A stretch of 64,000 bases of DNA from Lysobacter sp. ISL-50. Lineage in GTDB: Bacteria; Pseudomonadota; Gammaproteobacteria; Xanthomonadales; Xanthomonadaceae. The notes below the pieces were generated by a model. It searched no databases and had not been told where the DNA came from. It saw only the letters and a program-made list of their open reading frames with translations. The stretch lies in contig NZ_JAGGRI010000009.1 of assembly GCF_018612875.1 (NCBI RefSeq), positions 1 to 64,000 of the forward strand. The letters run 5' to 3'. Numbering within the stretch: position 1 is the first letter of the stretch; each line of letters opens with the position of its first letter. This document shows, piece after piece, positions 53,048 through 63,274 of this stretch. The translations under genes were made by a program, and so were the position numbers.

Positions 53048-54352
53048 TCAGGTTCGCGCGGCCGCGTTCTCGCGCGATTCGCGCAAGGCGAATCCGTACA
53101 TCACGCCCACCATCACCGCGTAGAACGAGGCGATCAGTTGATGGGCGAACATCGACTGGGTCAGGCCGCAGGCGATGTAGACCAGCACCAGCACCAGCCC
53201 CGCCAGCGCGGTGCTGCGCGACCGCCCGGCCGCCTGCGCGCGCAGGCGCCGGGCGAACAGCGTCAGCGGGATCAGATAAATGCCGAAGATCGCGATCAGG
53301 CCCGGCAGGCCCATGGTCGCCGCCCATTCGAAGGCGTCGCTGTGGGCATGGCCGAGTTTGCAGAAACCGATCCGCGGCGCCGGCGGCGCGCATTGCGGCG
53401 TGGCCAGCACCACTTTCTCGAAACTGCCGATGCCCACGCCGGTCAGCGGATGCTCGATGAAGGTATCGCGCGCCAACTCCAGCAAGGTCATGCGCGCGCC
53501 GAGCGAGGATTCGTGATCGTTGCCGCGCTTGACCCGGTCCACGTCCGAGACCAGTTCCTGCATGCGCATCTGTTGCGCCAGCGGCCCGCCGACCCACCAG
53601 CTGATCGTCAGTCCCAGCGCCAGCACCGCCAGCACCGTCCACGACAACTTGCGCGCGCGCCCGCCGCTGACGATCAGGCCCACCACCAGCACGATCGCCA
53701 GCCCCGGCCACACACCGCGGCTGCCGCTGAGCGCCACCGCGCCGACGCCCAGCGCGCAGGCCAACGTGGTCCACAGCAGCTCGCCGGACGGACGGGTGAA
53801 CACCGCCACCACGATCAGCGCGATCAAGGCGTCGGCGAACACGATCGCGTTGGCGGTCCAGCCCAGCGCGCGATCCACGCCGGTGCCGACCTGGAACAGG
53901 GCCACGCCGAACGCGCCGGCCAGACCGACCAGCGCGCCGGCCCACAGCCAGCGCCGCGACGGCCGGTAGGCGAAGATCATCAGCGCGAAGAACGGCAGCG
54001 TGAGCAGGCGCAGGCGGTTGTCGGCCTCGCGCCAGCGCACGTCGAAATGCAGTTTCGAATACAGCACCACCACCGCGGCGACCGCGGCCATCGCGATCAG
54101 CCAGCGCAGCTCGCGCCCGACTTCGCGCCAGCCCTGCACGATCACCCCCGGCGACAGCGCGAACGCCACGATCGCCAAGGCCGCGAACGGCCCCAGCCCC
54201 CACGGCGTGGAGATCAGCAGCGCCGGCAGGCAGAACAGGCCGATCTCCAGCGTGCGCCGCGACCAGCGCTGGCGCCGCGAGGGTTCGCCGAACGCGACCG
54301 CGGCGCCCTGGGCACGACCGGACGCGGGCACCGCTGCTTGGGATTCGGTCAC
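53048..54352 (-). CDS. O-antigen ligase-like protein (WaaL/Wzy_C)
   Basis: 434 aa, about eleven membrane helices. The large periplasmic loop holds HPLTGVGIGSFE and a GHAHSDAFEWAATMG motif, the Wzy_C signature. Transfers polymerised glycan to lipid A-core or another lipid. The gene upstream is an ArnT-like transferase, 3 bases away. Confidence 0.85.
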   Translation of the reverse strand: MTESQAAVPASGRAQGAAVAFGEPSRRQRWSRRTLEIGLFCLPALLISTPWGLGPFAALAIVAFALSPGVIVQGWREVGRELRWLIAMAAVAAVVVLYSKLHFDVRWREADNRLRLLTLPFFALMIFAYRPSRRWLWAGALVGLAGAFGVALFQVGTGVDRALGWTANAIVFADALIALIVVAVFTRPSGELLWTTLACALGVGAVALSGSRGVWPGLAIVLVVGLIVSGGRARKLSWTVLAVLALGLTISWWVGGPLAQQMRMQELVSDVDRVKRGNDHESSLGARMTLLELARDTFIEHPLTGVGIGSFEKVVLATPQCAPPAPRIGFCKLGHAHSDAFEWAATMGLPGLIAIFGIYLIPLTLFARRLRAQAAGRSRSTALAGLVLVLVYIACGLTQSMFAHQLIASFYAVMVGVMYGFALRESRENAAART

Positions 54353-54355
54353 CGA

Positions 54356-56125
54356 TCAGTCCGCGTCGTCGTACTGATGATCGTCGTCGTTCGGCACGAG
54401 CGGCGGCGCGGCCGGACAGGTCTGTCGTGCTTCATACGGCACCAGCCACCACATCCGGCGATTGGACATGCCGATCATCTCCGCGCGCAGGCGGTCCACG
54501 CACGCCGGCAGCGCCGGCTCCTGCACGAACAGCCAGCGCCGCTGCGGCGCCTGCTTCTGCCAGGCCAGGCCGAGTTCGAGCTGCCGGGCCCACCCCATGC
54601 GGAAACCGAAGTTGGTGGTCCTGGACTGACTCATGAGCAGGTTCTGCTCTTTCCACGCGACCAGGCCGAGCTCGGCATCGGGCCCGATGCGCTGCGCGGT
54701 CAGCGTCATCACCCCGCGCGCCGACGAGGAATCGTTGAGCACCGGCGTGATCAGCAGGCCGTACATCACCCACAGCCCGCACAGCGTCGAGGCCAGCACG
54801 TGGATCGGCCGACGGTAGCCGAACCACAGCAGGCTCGCCGCGCCCCAGGCGCCGATCGCGATCAGCGCCGCTTCCAGCGCGCGCCCGCCGTCGGTGAAGC
54901 CGCGCCCGTCGAGCAGGCGGCCTTCGAACTTGGGATCGCCGAACCACATCGACAGGCCGGCGCCGAGCATCGCCACCGTCAGCATCAGCGCGAAGCCCAG
55001 CGCGATGCGGCGCGGCCAGGCCCGGCGCAGGATGCCCGGCAGAAGCGGCGCGAACATCAGGCAGGCCATCGGCAGCGCCGGCAGGATGTAGACGTCGCGC
55101 TTACCGTGCGGGATCGAGAAGAACACGATCACCAGCACCCACCAGCTCAGCGGCAGCAGGTAGCGCGCGTCCAGCCGGCCCAGGCGCCGGCCCCAGGCGC
55201 GCAGCGCCCACGGCAGCGCCAGCATCAGCGGCAGCCACATCGAGAACATCACCCCGATGTGGTACCAGACCGGCTGCGGATGATCCCAGGACTTGGCGTA
55301 GCGCCCGGCGGTCTGGCGGAACAGGATGTCGTTGAGATACGCCTGATAGCTCGGATCGGCGCTGTGCGTCGCCACCAGCACCATCGGCGCCAGCCACAGC
55401 GCGATCGCCAGCAAAAACGCCAGCGGCCCCAGCCAGAAGCGCGGATTGCCGATCCCGGCGCGCACCGGCATGCGCACCCAGGCCAGCGCGCGCGCGCCCG
55501 GGCCGTCGGCGGCCATGCGCGCGCGCAGCGGCCGCAGCAGCGCCGCCAGCGCCACCGGCACCAGCATCAACAGCGCGATCGCGCCCACGCCCTTGGTGAT
55601 CACGCCGATGCCGGCGGCGAACCAGCCCAGCGCCCACCAGCGCCACGCCCGCCCGGTCAGCAGATGCCGCAGCAGTCCGTAATTGGCGAAGGTGATCCAG
55701 AACACCACCGACGGATCGATCTGCGCCTTCTTCGACTGATAGGCGAAGTGCAGGGTCAGCAGCAGCGCCCAGCCGGCGTAGTAGCCGATCCGCGGCGTCC
55801 ACAGGCGCCGGCCCAGATCGACCACGCACCACAGCGTGCCCAGCGCGGCGAACAGCGACGGCAGCAGGAAGGCCACGCGCCAGTTGCGAGTGAACAGATA
55901 GGCCACCGCCTCGGTCCACATGAACAACGGCGGCTTGTCCGAGTACAGCTCGACCCCGCGGTGCGGGAACAGCCATTGCCCGGTCTCGACCATCTGCTTG
56001 GCGACCAGGGCGAACCGCGGCTCATCGGCCGGCCACGGATCGCGCAGCCCCAGGCCGGCCCCGAGGACCAGCCAGGCAACGATCCAAAACAGCCATGCGT
56101 GGCGGGATAGGGCGTTCTTGAACAT
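54356..56125 (-). CDS. ArnT-like GT39 glycosyltransferase
   Basis: 589 aa from ATG 56125; a reading to 56716 is a shadow of rsmB. Twelve or so membrane helices. The first periplasmic loop has WPADEPRFALVAKQMVETGQ and LYSDKPPLFMW, the metal-binding DE and active-site layout of GT-C enzymes of the PMT/ArnT type that use undecaprenyl-phosphate sugars. Likely modifies lipid A or a glycan alongside the ligase gene. Confidence 0.85.
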   Translation of the reverse strand: MFKNALSRHAWLFWIVAWLVLGAGLGLRDPWPADEPRFALVAKQMVETGQWLFPHRGVELYSDKPPLFMWTEAVAYLFTRNWRVAFLLPSLFAALGTLWCVVDLGRRLWTPRIGYYAGWALLLTLHFAYQSKKAQIDPSVVFWITFANYGLLRHLLTGRAWRWWALGWFAAGIGVITKGVGAIALLMLVPVALAALLRPLRARMAADGPGARALAWVRMPVRAGIGNPRFWLGPLAFLLAIALWLAPMVLVATHSADPSYQAYLNDILFRQTAGRYAKSWDHPQPVWYHIGVMFSMWLPLMLALPWALRAWGRRLGRLDARYLLPLSWWVLVIVFFSIPHGKRDVYILPALPMACLMFAPLLPGILRRAWPRRIALGFALMLTVAMLGAGLSMWFGDPKFEGRLLDGRGFTDGGRALEAALIAIGAWGAASLLWFGYRRPIHVLASTLCGLWVMYGLLITPVLNDSSSARGVMTLTAQRIGPDAELGLVAWKEQNLLMSQSRTTNFGFRMGWARQLELGLAWQKQAPQRRWLFVQEPALPACVDRLRAEMIGMSNRRMWWLVPYEARQTCPAAPPLVPNDDDHQYDDAD

Positions 56126-56288
56126 GCGCGAAATAATACGCAGCGACCTGGGCCGGGTGGAGAGGGGAAAGCCGGCATCTGGGCGCCCGCTCACCTTTGG
56201 CTCATCTAATGCCGGCCGCGACTCCAGGCCGGCCGGCATGACGAAAACACCGGCGGGCACCCGCCGGGCGAACGCGCAGCGGCGCGGA

Positions 56289-58178
56289 CTAACCGGCCCG
56301 GCGCAGGCGCGCGTAGAAGAAACCGTCGCCGCCGTCCTCGCCGGGCAGGCGCTGGCGGCCGACTTCGCAGTCGTGGCCGTAGCCCGCGTCCAGCGGCTCC
56401 ACCCGCGCATCGGCGGTGCGTTGCACGAACGCGCGCACCTGGGCGTCGTTTTCCTGGCGCAGGATCGAACATGTCGCGTACAGCAGCACGCCGCCGGGCG
56501 CCACGGTGCGCCACAGCGCATCGAGCAGCCGCGCCTGCAGCAGGCTAAGCGTGGCGATGTCGGACTCGCGTCGGTGCAGCACCACGTCCGGCTGCCGGCG
56601 CACGATGCCGGTGGCCGAGCACGGCGCGTCGAGCAGCACCGCGTCGAACGGCGTGCCGTCCCACCAGGCGTCCAGGTCGGCGGCGTCGGCGGCGCGCAGT
56701 TCGATGCGCTCGCCATCGGCGCCGTCGAAGCCGGCGCGCTGCAGGGTCGCGCGCACCTTGTGCAGGCGGGCGGCGTCGATGTCGAGCGCGGTCAGGCGCA
56801 GGCTGGGGTCGCGTTCGAGCAGATGCGCGCTCTTGCCGCCGGGCGCGGCGCAGGCGTCGAGCACGCGCGCGCCCGGCGCCGGCGCCAGCGCGTCGGCGAC
56901 CCGCTGCGCGGACACGTCCTGCACCGACACCTCGCCGTCGGCGAAGCCCGGCAGGGCCGCCACCGGCAGCGGCGTGTCCAGGCGCAGCGCGTCGGCCGGA
57001 TCGACGGGCGCGCTCGCTTCGATCCCGGCCTGGGTCAAGCCGGCCAGATAGTCCTCGCGGGTGACGCGGGCGCGATTGACCCGCAGCCACATCGGCGGCG
57101 GCGTGCCGCTGTGGGCGAGGATCGCGTCGTAGTGGTCCGGCCAGTCCTTGCGCAGCATGCCGCGCAGCCAACTGGGCCAATGCGAATGGCGCGGGTCGGT
57201 GACCGGCAGGCCGTCGCGCTGGGCGCGGCGCAGCAGCGCGTTGACCAGGGCGGCCTGATGCGGATGGCCGAGCAGGCGCGCGGCCTCGACCGTCGCATCC
57301 AGCGCGGCGTGCGCGGCCAGTTGCAGCGGATCGAGCTGGGCCAGTCCGGTGTAGAGCAGCGCGCGCAGTTCTCCGTCGCGCGAACTCAGCGGCCGCGGCA
57401 TCCACGCCGTCAGCGCGGCCTCGTAGCGCAGCGGCTGGCGCAGCACGGCGAAGCAGATCGCCTCGACCAGGGCGCGGTCGCGCGGATCGGCCAGCGCCGG
57501 CAGGGCGACGGCGAGCTCGGCCTTGAGCGAACGCCCGCGATGCAGCACCGCGTTGAGCACGCGCGCGGCGATGGCGCGCGACTGTGCGCCGGGCTGGGCG
57601 GTGTCGGACAACGGCGGCGGGCGCGTCGCGGCGCCGCGGCTGCGCGCGTAGGGATCGCGGGCGCCGGCGGCGGAAGACGCCAGACGCGATCGCGGCGGAC
57701 GCGGGCTCGCGCTGTGGGGTTGCGCGGCGCGCTCGGTGGACGCGTGGCTTGCGTCGCTGCCCGTGTCGGCGGTTTCGGCGGCGCCGCGTTTCTCGGCGGC
57801 GCGGCGGTCGGCGCGGCGTTTTTCGAAATCGAGCTTGGCGAAGGCCAGTCGTGCCGACCCGGGCTTGGCGCCGGCCGAACGTTTGCCGCGATCCGCGCCA
57901 TCGGATGCGCCGCGCGCCGCCCCGCGCGGGCCGGGCACCCGGCGCTTGGCCTCGGTCGGCTTGCTGGAATCGCTACGCGCGGATTCGGATCGCTGCGCGG
58001 CCGGTCGCTGCGCGGCGCGGCGCTCAGGCCCCGTGGTTTTCGCCGCGCGCTCGCCGGAGGCTTTCGCCGCGGCCGGGCGCGGCGCATCCAGCGAACCCGG
58101 AGCGCGCACGCGCCCGCGTGCCGGCCGTGCGTCGCCGTCGCGCGGCGGACCTTTCGGCGGTTGCCGTCCGGCGCTCAT
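56289..58178 (-). CDS. rsmB: 16S rRNA cytosine-967 C5-methyltransferase with long disordered N-terminus
   Basis: 629 aa, far longer than the usual 430. Residues 1-190 are low-complexity (R, A, P, S, K, G) and likely disordered. Then a NusB-like domain ([15 protein letters not shown] region) and a Sun-type methyltransferase with [35 protein letters not shown] and YATCSI. The second conserved Cys is in DAPCSATG. Placed directly upstream of fmt on the other side of a 1-base gap (fmt-rsmB order on the minus strand). Confidence 0.93.
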   Translation of the reverse strand: MSAGRQPPKGPPRDGDARPARGRVRAPGSLDAPRPAAAKASGERAAKTTGPERRAAQRPAAQRSESARSDSSKPTEAKRRVPGPRGAARGASDGADRGKRSAGAKPGSARLAFAKLDFEKRRADRRAAEKRGAAETADTGSDASHASTERAAQPHSASPRPPRSRLASSAAGARDPYARSRGAATRPPPLSDTAQPGAQSRAIAARVLNAVLHRGRSLKAELAVALPALADPRDRALVEAICFAVLRQPLRYEAALTAWMPRPLSSRDGELRALLYTGLAQLDPLQLAAHAALDATVEAARLLGHPHQAALVNALLRRAQRDGLPVTDPRHSHWPSWLRGMLRKDWPDHYDAILAHSGTPPPMWLRVNRARVTREDYLAGLTQAGIEASAPVDPADALRLDTPLPVAALPGFADGEVSVQDVSAQRVADALAPAPGARVLDACAAPGGKSAHLLERDPSLRLTALDIDAARLHKVRATLQRAGFDGADGERIELRAADAADLDAWWDGTPFDAVLLDAPCSATGIVRRQPDVVLHRRESDIATLSLLQARLLDALWRTVAPGGVLLYATCSILRQENDAQVRAFVQRTADARVEPLDAGYGHDCEVGRQRLPGEDGGDGFFYARLRRAG

Positions 58179-58179
58179 G

Positions 58180-59103
58180 TCAGCGCGCCGCCGCGAGATC
58201 GCGGCGGCCGTTCAAGTAATCGGCGGCGGTGATCGCCTTGCCGCCTTCGCGCTGCAGCACGCGGATGCGCAGCGCGCCGCGGCCGCAGGCGATGTCGATG
58301 CCTTCGCGGCCGGCCAGCAGCACCGTGCCCGGTTCGGCGCCGTGCTCCAGCGGCAAGGCGATGGCGCCGTGCACGCGCACGCGCTCGCCGGCGATCAGCG
58401 CATCGGCCATCGGCCAGGGATTGAACGCGCGCACCTTGTTGGCCAAGGCGGTGGCGGGCTGATTCCAGTCCAGCCGCGCCTCGGCCTTGTCGAGCTTGTG
58501 CGCGTAGGTCACGCCCTCTTCGGGCTGGACCCACGGGTTCAGACGCAGGTCCGCGCGCAGCAGGCCCAGGCCGTCGTTGAGCACCTGCGCGCCGATTTCG
58601 GCCAGGCGGTCGTGCAACTGGCCGCCGGTTTCGTTGTCGCCGATCTCGGTGGTGTGGGCGAGCAGCACCGGGCCGGTGTCCAGGCCTTTCTCCATCTGCA
58701 TCAGGCACACCCCGGTTTCGCGGTCGCCGGCTTCGATCGCGCGCTGGATCGGCGCGGCGCCGCGCCAGCGCGGCAGCAGCGAGGCGTGCAGGTTCCAGCA
58801 GCTGTAGGTCGGAATATCCAGCACCGACTGCGGCAGGATCAGGCCGTAGGCGACCACGATCAGCAAGTCCGGCTGCAGCGCGCGCAGCGCTTCGCGCGAG
58901 ACCGCGGCCTTGAAGTTCTCCGGCTGCAGCACCGGAATGCCGCGCAGCAACGCCTCGCGCTTGACCGGCGAAATCGACATCTCGCGCCCGCGCCCGGCCG
59001 GACGGTCGGGCTGGGTGTAGGCGGCGACCACCTCGCCCTTGAGCGTGGCGGCCCGCAGGGCGGGAACGGCGAAGTCGGGGGTACCGGCGAAAACTAGGCG
59101 CAT
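58180..59103 (-). CDS. fmt: methionyl-tRNA formyltransferase
   Basis: 307 aa. [13 protein letters not shown] at the N-terminus and [19 protein letters not shown] ([18 protein letters not shown] here), with the catalytic Asn-His-Asp set, identify Fmt. It formylates initiator Met-tRNA. Downstream of def on the minus strand, upstream of rsmB. Confidence 0.97.
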   Translation of the reverse strand: MRLVFAGTPDFAVPALRAATLKGEVVAAYTQPDRPAGRGREMSISPVKREALLRGIPVLQPENFKAAVSREALRALQPDLLIVVAYGLILPQSVLDIPTYSCWNLHASLLPRWRGAAPIQRAIEAGDRETGVCLMQMEKGLDTGPVLLAHTTEIGDNETGGQLHDRLAEIGAQVLNDGLGLLRADLRLNPWVQPEEGVTYAHKLDKAEARLDWNQPATALANKVRAFNPWPMADALIAGERVRVHGAIALPLEHGAEPGTVLLAGREGIDIACGRGALRIRVLQREGGKAITAADYLNGRRDLAAAR

Positions 59104-59109
59104 AAGCTC

Positions 59110-59266
59110 GGGAATGGGGAATCGGGAATGGGGAATCGGCGCGGATCACCGCGTCGGTCGCGAGCGCCTTGCGTTCAAGACTACAGAAACGAAAAACGGG
59201 ACCCGGAAACCAGCGCGCGCCGCACGGCGCCACGCCGATTCCCGATTCCCGATTCGCGAATCCCGG
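59110..59266. repeat. GATTCCC-type inverted repeat pair
   Basis: GGGAATGGGGAATCGGGAAT... at 59110-59142 and CGCCGATTCCCGATTCCCGA... at 59233-59266 are imperfect inverted copies separated by 90 bases, between fmt and def. Tandem GATTCCC units like these are common intergenic elements in xanthomonads. Confidence 0.6.
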
Positions 59267-59269
59267 CCC

Positions 59270-59782
59270 TTACGCCGACTGCCGACGCTGCTTGGCCAGC
59301 TTCTTGCGCACCATCTCGCGCTTGAGCGGCGAGAGGTAATCGACGAACAACTTGCCTTCCAGGTGATCCATCTCGTGCTGGATGCACACCGCCAGCAGAC
59401 CGTCGGTGCTCAGCTCGAAGGGCTGGCCGTCGCGGCCGACGGCCTTGACCGTGATCGCGTTGGCGCGGGTCACGTCGGCGAAGATGCCGGGCACCGACAG
59501 GCAGCCTTCCTGGTAGACCTGCTCGCCGTCGCGGGCGAGGATCTCCGGGTTGATGAACACCATCGGCTGGTTTTTTTCTTCCGACACATCGATGACCATG
59601 AAGCGCTGGTGGACATCGACCTGGCTCGCGGCCAGGCCGATGCCGGGGCATTCGTACATGGTCTCGAACATGTCGTCGAGCAGGCGCTGGAACTCGGGTT
59701 GGGTCACGCGCGCGGGATCGACCGCCGCCGCTTTCGTGCGCAAACGCGGGTCCGGGAATTCGAGAATGGATAAGACGGCCAT
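59270..59782 (-). CDS. def: peptide deformylase
   Basis: 170 aa. Motif 1 [10 protein letters not shown], motif 2 EGCLSVPG, motif 3 [15 protein letters not shown] with the metal-binding HExxH. Removes formyl groups from new proteins. Divergent from the LysM gene. Confidence 0.97.
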   Translation of the reverse strand: MAVLSILEFPDPRLRTKAAAVDPARVTQPEFQRLLDDMFETMYECPGIGLAASQVDVHQRFMVIDVSEEKNQPMVFINPEILARDGEQVYQEGCLSVPGIFADVTRANAITVKAVGRDGQPFELSTDGLLAVCIQHEMDHLEGKLFVDYLSPLKREMVRKKLAKQRRQSA

Positions 59783-59933
59783 AGGGCACCGAAAATGGGG
59801 GCGTGGGTCACATACGCAAGCTTTGGTTGCATTGTACCCCCGTTATAGGCTGCAAAGGCCTGCTAGTGTTCGCACCTTCTGAGCTATAGTCCGGGTGCCC
59901 GCAGAGGGCAAACCTGGAAGGGGAATCAGGTAG

Positions 59934-61097
59934 ATGGCCGCCATGTTTAAACCGATCCGCGCGGTTTTCGCCGCCGCGTTGCTGACTGTCGCCACGTACG
60001 CCCTCGCGGCGGAAATCCGTGGCGACCACCCCGACACTTACGTGGTGAAGCGGGGCGACACCTTGTGGGATATCTCGGCTCGCTTCCTCAAGCGACCGTG
60101 GCTGTGGCCGGAAATCTGGCAGGCCAACCCGCAGATCAAGAATCCGCATCTCATCTATCCCGGCGACGTGATCTCGCTGGCGTACCTCGACCGCGTCGCC
60201 GCGGCCCAGGTCCAGTCCGGTCCGCGCCAGGAGGCCCCGATCACCGGCGTGCCGCTGGCCGAGATCGAGCCGTTCCTGAAGAACCTGCGCGTGGTCGAGC
60301 AGTTCGAACAGCTGCCCTACGTGGTCGGCCTGGAAGAAGACCGCCTGCGCGTGACTCAGGGCCAGGTCGCCTACATCAAGGGCCTGCCCGAGCAGAGCCC
60401 GGGCACCCGCTACGCCGTGGTCCGCCCGACCCAGCGCTACACCCGCCTGGACCGCAAGGCCTGCTGCGACATCATGCGCGCCGCCGACCTGGACTTCCGC
60501 GGCAAGCGCACGGTCGATTTCGAATCCATCTGGACCGACGTGGTCGTGCCGGACAAGGGCCGCGAGCTGCTCGGCTATGAGCTGATGCAGGTTTCCACCG
60601 GCACCCTGAGCCGCGGCGCCGTGGGCGGCATGGAAGCGTCCACCCTCGTGATCGACGACACCGGCCGCGAAATCCGCGTCGGCGACCGCCTGATCCCGGT
60701 GGAGATGCAGCCCTACGATCTGCAGTTCTTCCCGCATCCGCCCAAGGCTCAGTTCGACTACGGTCGCGCCCAGGTCCTGTCGGTCGCCGATCTGGTCCGC
60801 AACGGCGGTCCGCGCGACGTGATCGCGCTGTCGGTCGGCGCCCGCGACGGCATCGACAACGGCACGGTGTTCTCCACCTGGCGCGTCGGCAGCCGCGTGC
60901 CGGACCGGGTCAAGATCGGCCCGGACCGCTCCGAGGACCTGTACGGCAAGAACTCGCGCGTGCGCCTGCCCGACGAGTTCTCCGGCCACGCGATGGTGTT
61001 CCGCACCTTCGACAAGGTCAGCTACGCCCTGATCATGGACGGCGTGCGTCCGACCAAGGTCGGCTACGAGCTCAAGCATCCGGACTCGCCGTACTGA
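59934..61097 (+). CDS. LysM-domain protein next to dprA
   Basis: 387 aa with a signal peptide (AVFAAALLTVATYALA) and one LysM domain (YVVKRGDTLWDISARFLKRP, then HLIYPGDVISL) at residues 35-85. The remaining 290 residues are beta-rich and conserved in xanthomonads without known function. ATG 59943 is an alternative start. Probably binds peptidoglycan in the periplasm. Confidence 0.88.
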   Translation: MAAMFKPIRAVFAAALLTVATYALAAEIRGDHPDTYVVKRGDTLWDISARFLKRPWLWPEIWQANPQIKNPHLIYPGDVISLAYLDRVAAAQVQSGPRQEAPITGVPLAEIEPFLKNLRVVEQFEQLPYVVGLEEDRLRVTQGQVAYIKGLPEQSPGTRYAVVRPTQRYTRLDRKACCDIMRAADLDFRGKRTVDFESIWTDVVVPDKGRELLGYELMQVSTGTLSRGAVGGMEASTLVIDDTGREIRVGDRLIPVEMQPYDLQFFPHPPKAQFDYGRAQVLSVADLVRNGGPRDVIALSVGARDGIDNGTVFSTWRVGSRVPDRVKIGPDRSEDLYGKNSRVRLPDEFSGHAMVFRTFDKVSYALIMDGVRPTKVGYELKHPDSPY

Positions 61098-61137
61098 GTC
61101 CAGGGAACAGCCCGCGGGCTTTTCCTACAGCACCACG

Positions 61138-61161
61138 CGACGGCGCCTTCGGGCGCCGTCG
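61138..61161 (+). terminator. terminator hairpin after the LysM gene
   Basis: CGACGGCGCC and GGCGCCGTCG with a TTCG tetraloop, followed by TCGTTTG. The dprA start lies 24 bases on. Confidence 0.75.
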
Positions 61162-61184
61162 TCGTTTGCGGACTAGGCTGGGGC

Positions 61185-62396
61185 ATGAACCCGACCGCCG
61201 ACCCCGATCCCATCGCCACGCTGCTCCTGCTCGCCGCCGGCGGCTCCAGCGCGGCCCGGCGCGGCTTGCTGGAGCGCCACGGCAGCGCCGCCGCCGCGCT
61301 CGCCGCTGGCGCCCGCGCCTGGACTGCGGCGGAGCTGTCGCCGCCGCAGATCGCGCGGCTGTGCGCGCCCGCCGACGCGGCGGTCTGGGCCGCGGCCGGC
61401 TGGCCCGGCGACACCGGCGAACGGCTGCTGGCGTGGCTGGGCGATACCAATCACCACCTGATCGAATGGACCAGTCCCGACTACCCAGCTCTACTGCGGC
61501 GCGCGCCCAATCCGCCGCTGGCGCTGTTCGTGGCCGGCGAGCCGGGATTGCTGTGGCATCCGGCGGTGGCGGTGGTCGGCAGCCGCTCGCCGACGCCGGG
61601 CGGCCAGGACAACGCCGCCGACTTCGCCCGCGCGCTGGCGCGCTCGGGCCTGGCGGTGGCCAGCGGCCTCGCCGCCGGGATCGATGCCGCCGCCCATCGC
61701 GCCGCCCTGGACGCCGGCGGCCTGACCGTCGCCGTCCTCGGCACCGGTCCGGACGTGGCCTACCCGCGCCGCCACACCGAGCTGCTGCAGCGCATCGCCG
61801 CCGACGGCGCCGTGGTCAGCGAGTACCCGCCCGGCACCCAGGCCCGGCCGGAGCACTTCCCCAGCCGCAACCGCATCCTCGCCGGCCTGAGCCTGGGCAC
61901 CCTGGTGATCGAAGCGGCCGAGCGCTCCGGCGCGCTGATCACCGCGCGCCTGGCCAGCGAATGCGGGCGCGAGGTGTTCGCCGTGCCCGGCTCGATCCAC
62001 AACCCGCTGGCGCGCGGCTGCCACCGGCTGATCCGCGAAGGCGCCGGCCTGGTCGAGAGCGCCTCGGAAGTCGTCGCCGCGCTGGCACCGATGGCGGCCG
62101 AGCTGGCCGACGGCTTGCGTCACCGTCTGGCCGCCCCCATTAACCTCGGCCACGCGCTGGTCACACACGGCGATCACGATGGCTCCAGCCCCGTCTCAGG
62201 AGCTGCCGAGCCTTCAGTTTTCGCCGACCGCGACTACCAGTACTTGTGGAACGCGCTGGGCCACGACCCTACCGGTATGGATCAACTCGTCGAACGTACT
62301 GGATTGACGACTGCGGAACTGTCCTCCATGCTGCTGGTCATGGAGCTTGAGGGTCGCGTCGCGGCGCAGCACGGCCGTTACTTCCGTAACCGCTGA
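61185..62396 (+). CDS. dprA: DNA-processing protein DprA
   Basis: 403 aa. Rossmann-like core [58 protein letters not shown] and a C-terminal winged helix ([16 protein letters not shown]). Loads RecA on incoming DNA during transformation. Upstream of smg as in many gammaproteobacteria. Confidence 0.95.
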   Translation: MNPTADPDPIATLLLLAAGGSSAARRGLLERHGSAAAALAAGARAWTAAELSPPQIARLCAPADAAVWAAAGWPGDTGERLLAWLGDTNHHLIEWTSPDYPALLRRAPNPPLALFVAGEPGLLWHPAVAVVGSRSPTPGGQDNAADFARALARSGLAVASGLAAGIDAAAHRAALDAGGLTVAVLGTGPDVAYPRRHTELLQRIAADGAVVSEYPPGTQARPEHFPSRNRILAGLSLGTLVIEAAERSGALITARLASECGREVFAVPGSIHNPLARGCHRLIREGAGLVESASEVVAALAPMAAELADGLRHRLAAPINLGHALVTHGDHDGSSPVSGAAEPSVFADRDYQYLWNALGHDPTGMDQLVERTGLTTAELSSMLLVMELEGRVAAQHGRYFRNR

Positions 62397-62485
62397 ATCT
62401 GAATCGGTGTCCACCCACCGGCGATTCACCCGGCCAATCAGCAACTCCTGACCCACCGCGCCGCATGCGGCGCAGGCCGAGGGAA

Positions 62486-62974
62486 ATGAAAGAGAGCATC
62501 CTGGACGTCCTGCTGTACCTGTTCGAGCATTACTTCACCGACGATGCGGACCTTGTCCGCGACCGCGATTCGCTCCGCAGCGGCCCCCTGTTCGATGAAC
62601 TGGGCCAGGCCGGTTTCAGTCCCGCCGAGATCAACAAAGCCATCGAATGGCTGGATGCGCTGGCCCAGCAACGGCCCAGCGTCAGTGCTCCGCGCGTGGG
62701 CGGCCCGACCCGGATCTACTTCGGCCCGGAACTCGACAAGCTCGATGTCGAATGCCGCGGCTTCCTGCTGTTCCTGGAACAACACGGCATCCTCGACGCC
62801 GATCAGCGCGAACTCGTGCTCGACCGGGCGATGGCGCTGGATCAGGAAGAGCTGGACCTGGACGACCTCAAATGGGTCGTGCTGATGGTGCTGTTCAATC
62901 AGCCCGGCTCCGAGGCGGCCTACGCCTGGATGGAAACGCAGATGTTCGAGGACGAGCCCGAGCCGGTGCACTGA
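62486..62974 (+). CDS. smg: Smg/DUF494 family protein
   Basis: 162 aa from ATG 62486 (GAGGG close upstream; an in-frame ATG at 62465 is possible). [17 protein letters not shown] start and [20 protein letters not shown] end are typical of Smg, a helical protein of unknown function that always lies between dprA and topA in this group. Confidence 0.93.
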   Translation: MKESILDVLLYLFEHYFTDDADLVRDRDSLRSGPLFDELGQAGFSPAEINKAIEWLDALAQQRPSVSAPRVGGPTRIYFGPELDKLDVECRGFLLFLEQHGILDADQRELVLDRAMALDQEELDLDDLKWVVLMVLFNQPGSEAAYAWMETQMFEDEPEPVH

Positions 62975-63274
62975 CACCGGCCGCGGCCGCGAGCGGTTCG
63001 CGGCGGCGGGTTTCGTCCTTGAATCACTCCACGGCCCTGCACCCGGCCGTTCTGCTTGCACGACGGGCATATTCCTCGCGCCCATCCGTCGCGCAATACA
63101 CACCGCCCATGCCGGGCGAATAGCGTTTTGCGAACTCCGTGCTAGTTTCATGCGTCTCGCGCATGCCAAGGGTGCTGCGCGATGCTGGCCGTCAGGCGAG
63201 TCGCGCGCCCGCGACGCTGCCCGCGCCGGCGCATGCCATCACAAGGACGATCGCGAGATCCGCAGGGGGAGCAC
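62975..63274. other. intergenic region without a gene
   Basis: 300 bases, GC-rich, no ORF with protein-like features. topA, which often follows smg, is not here. Confidence 0.4.

Noticed and set aside
53138-56110. 990-aa plus-strand ORF antisense to the glycan genes
   Set aside because: Gln/Arg/Pro/His-rich composition typical of an antisense high-GC frame; it covers two well-supported membrane protein genes.
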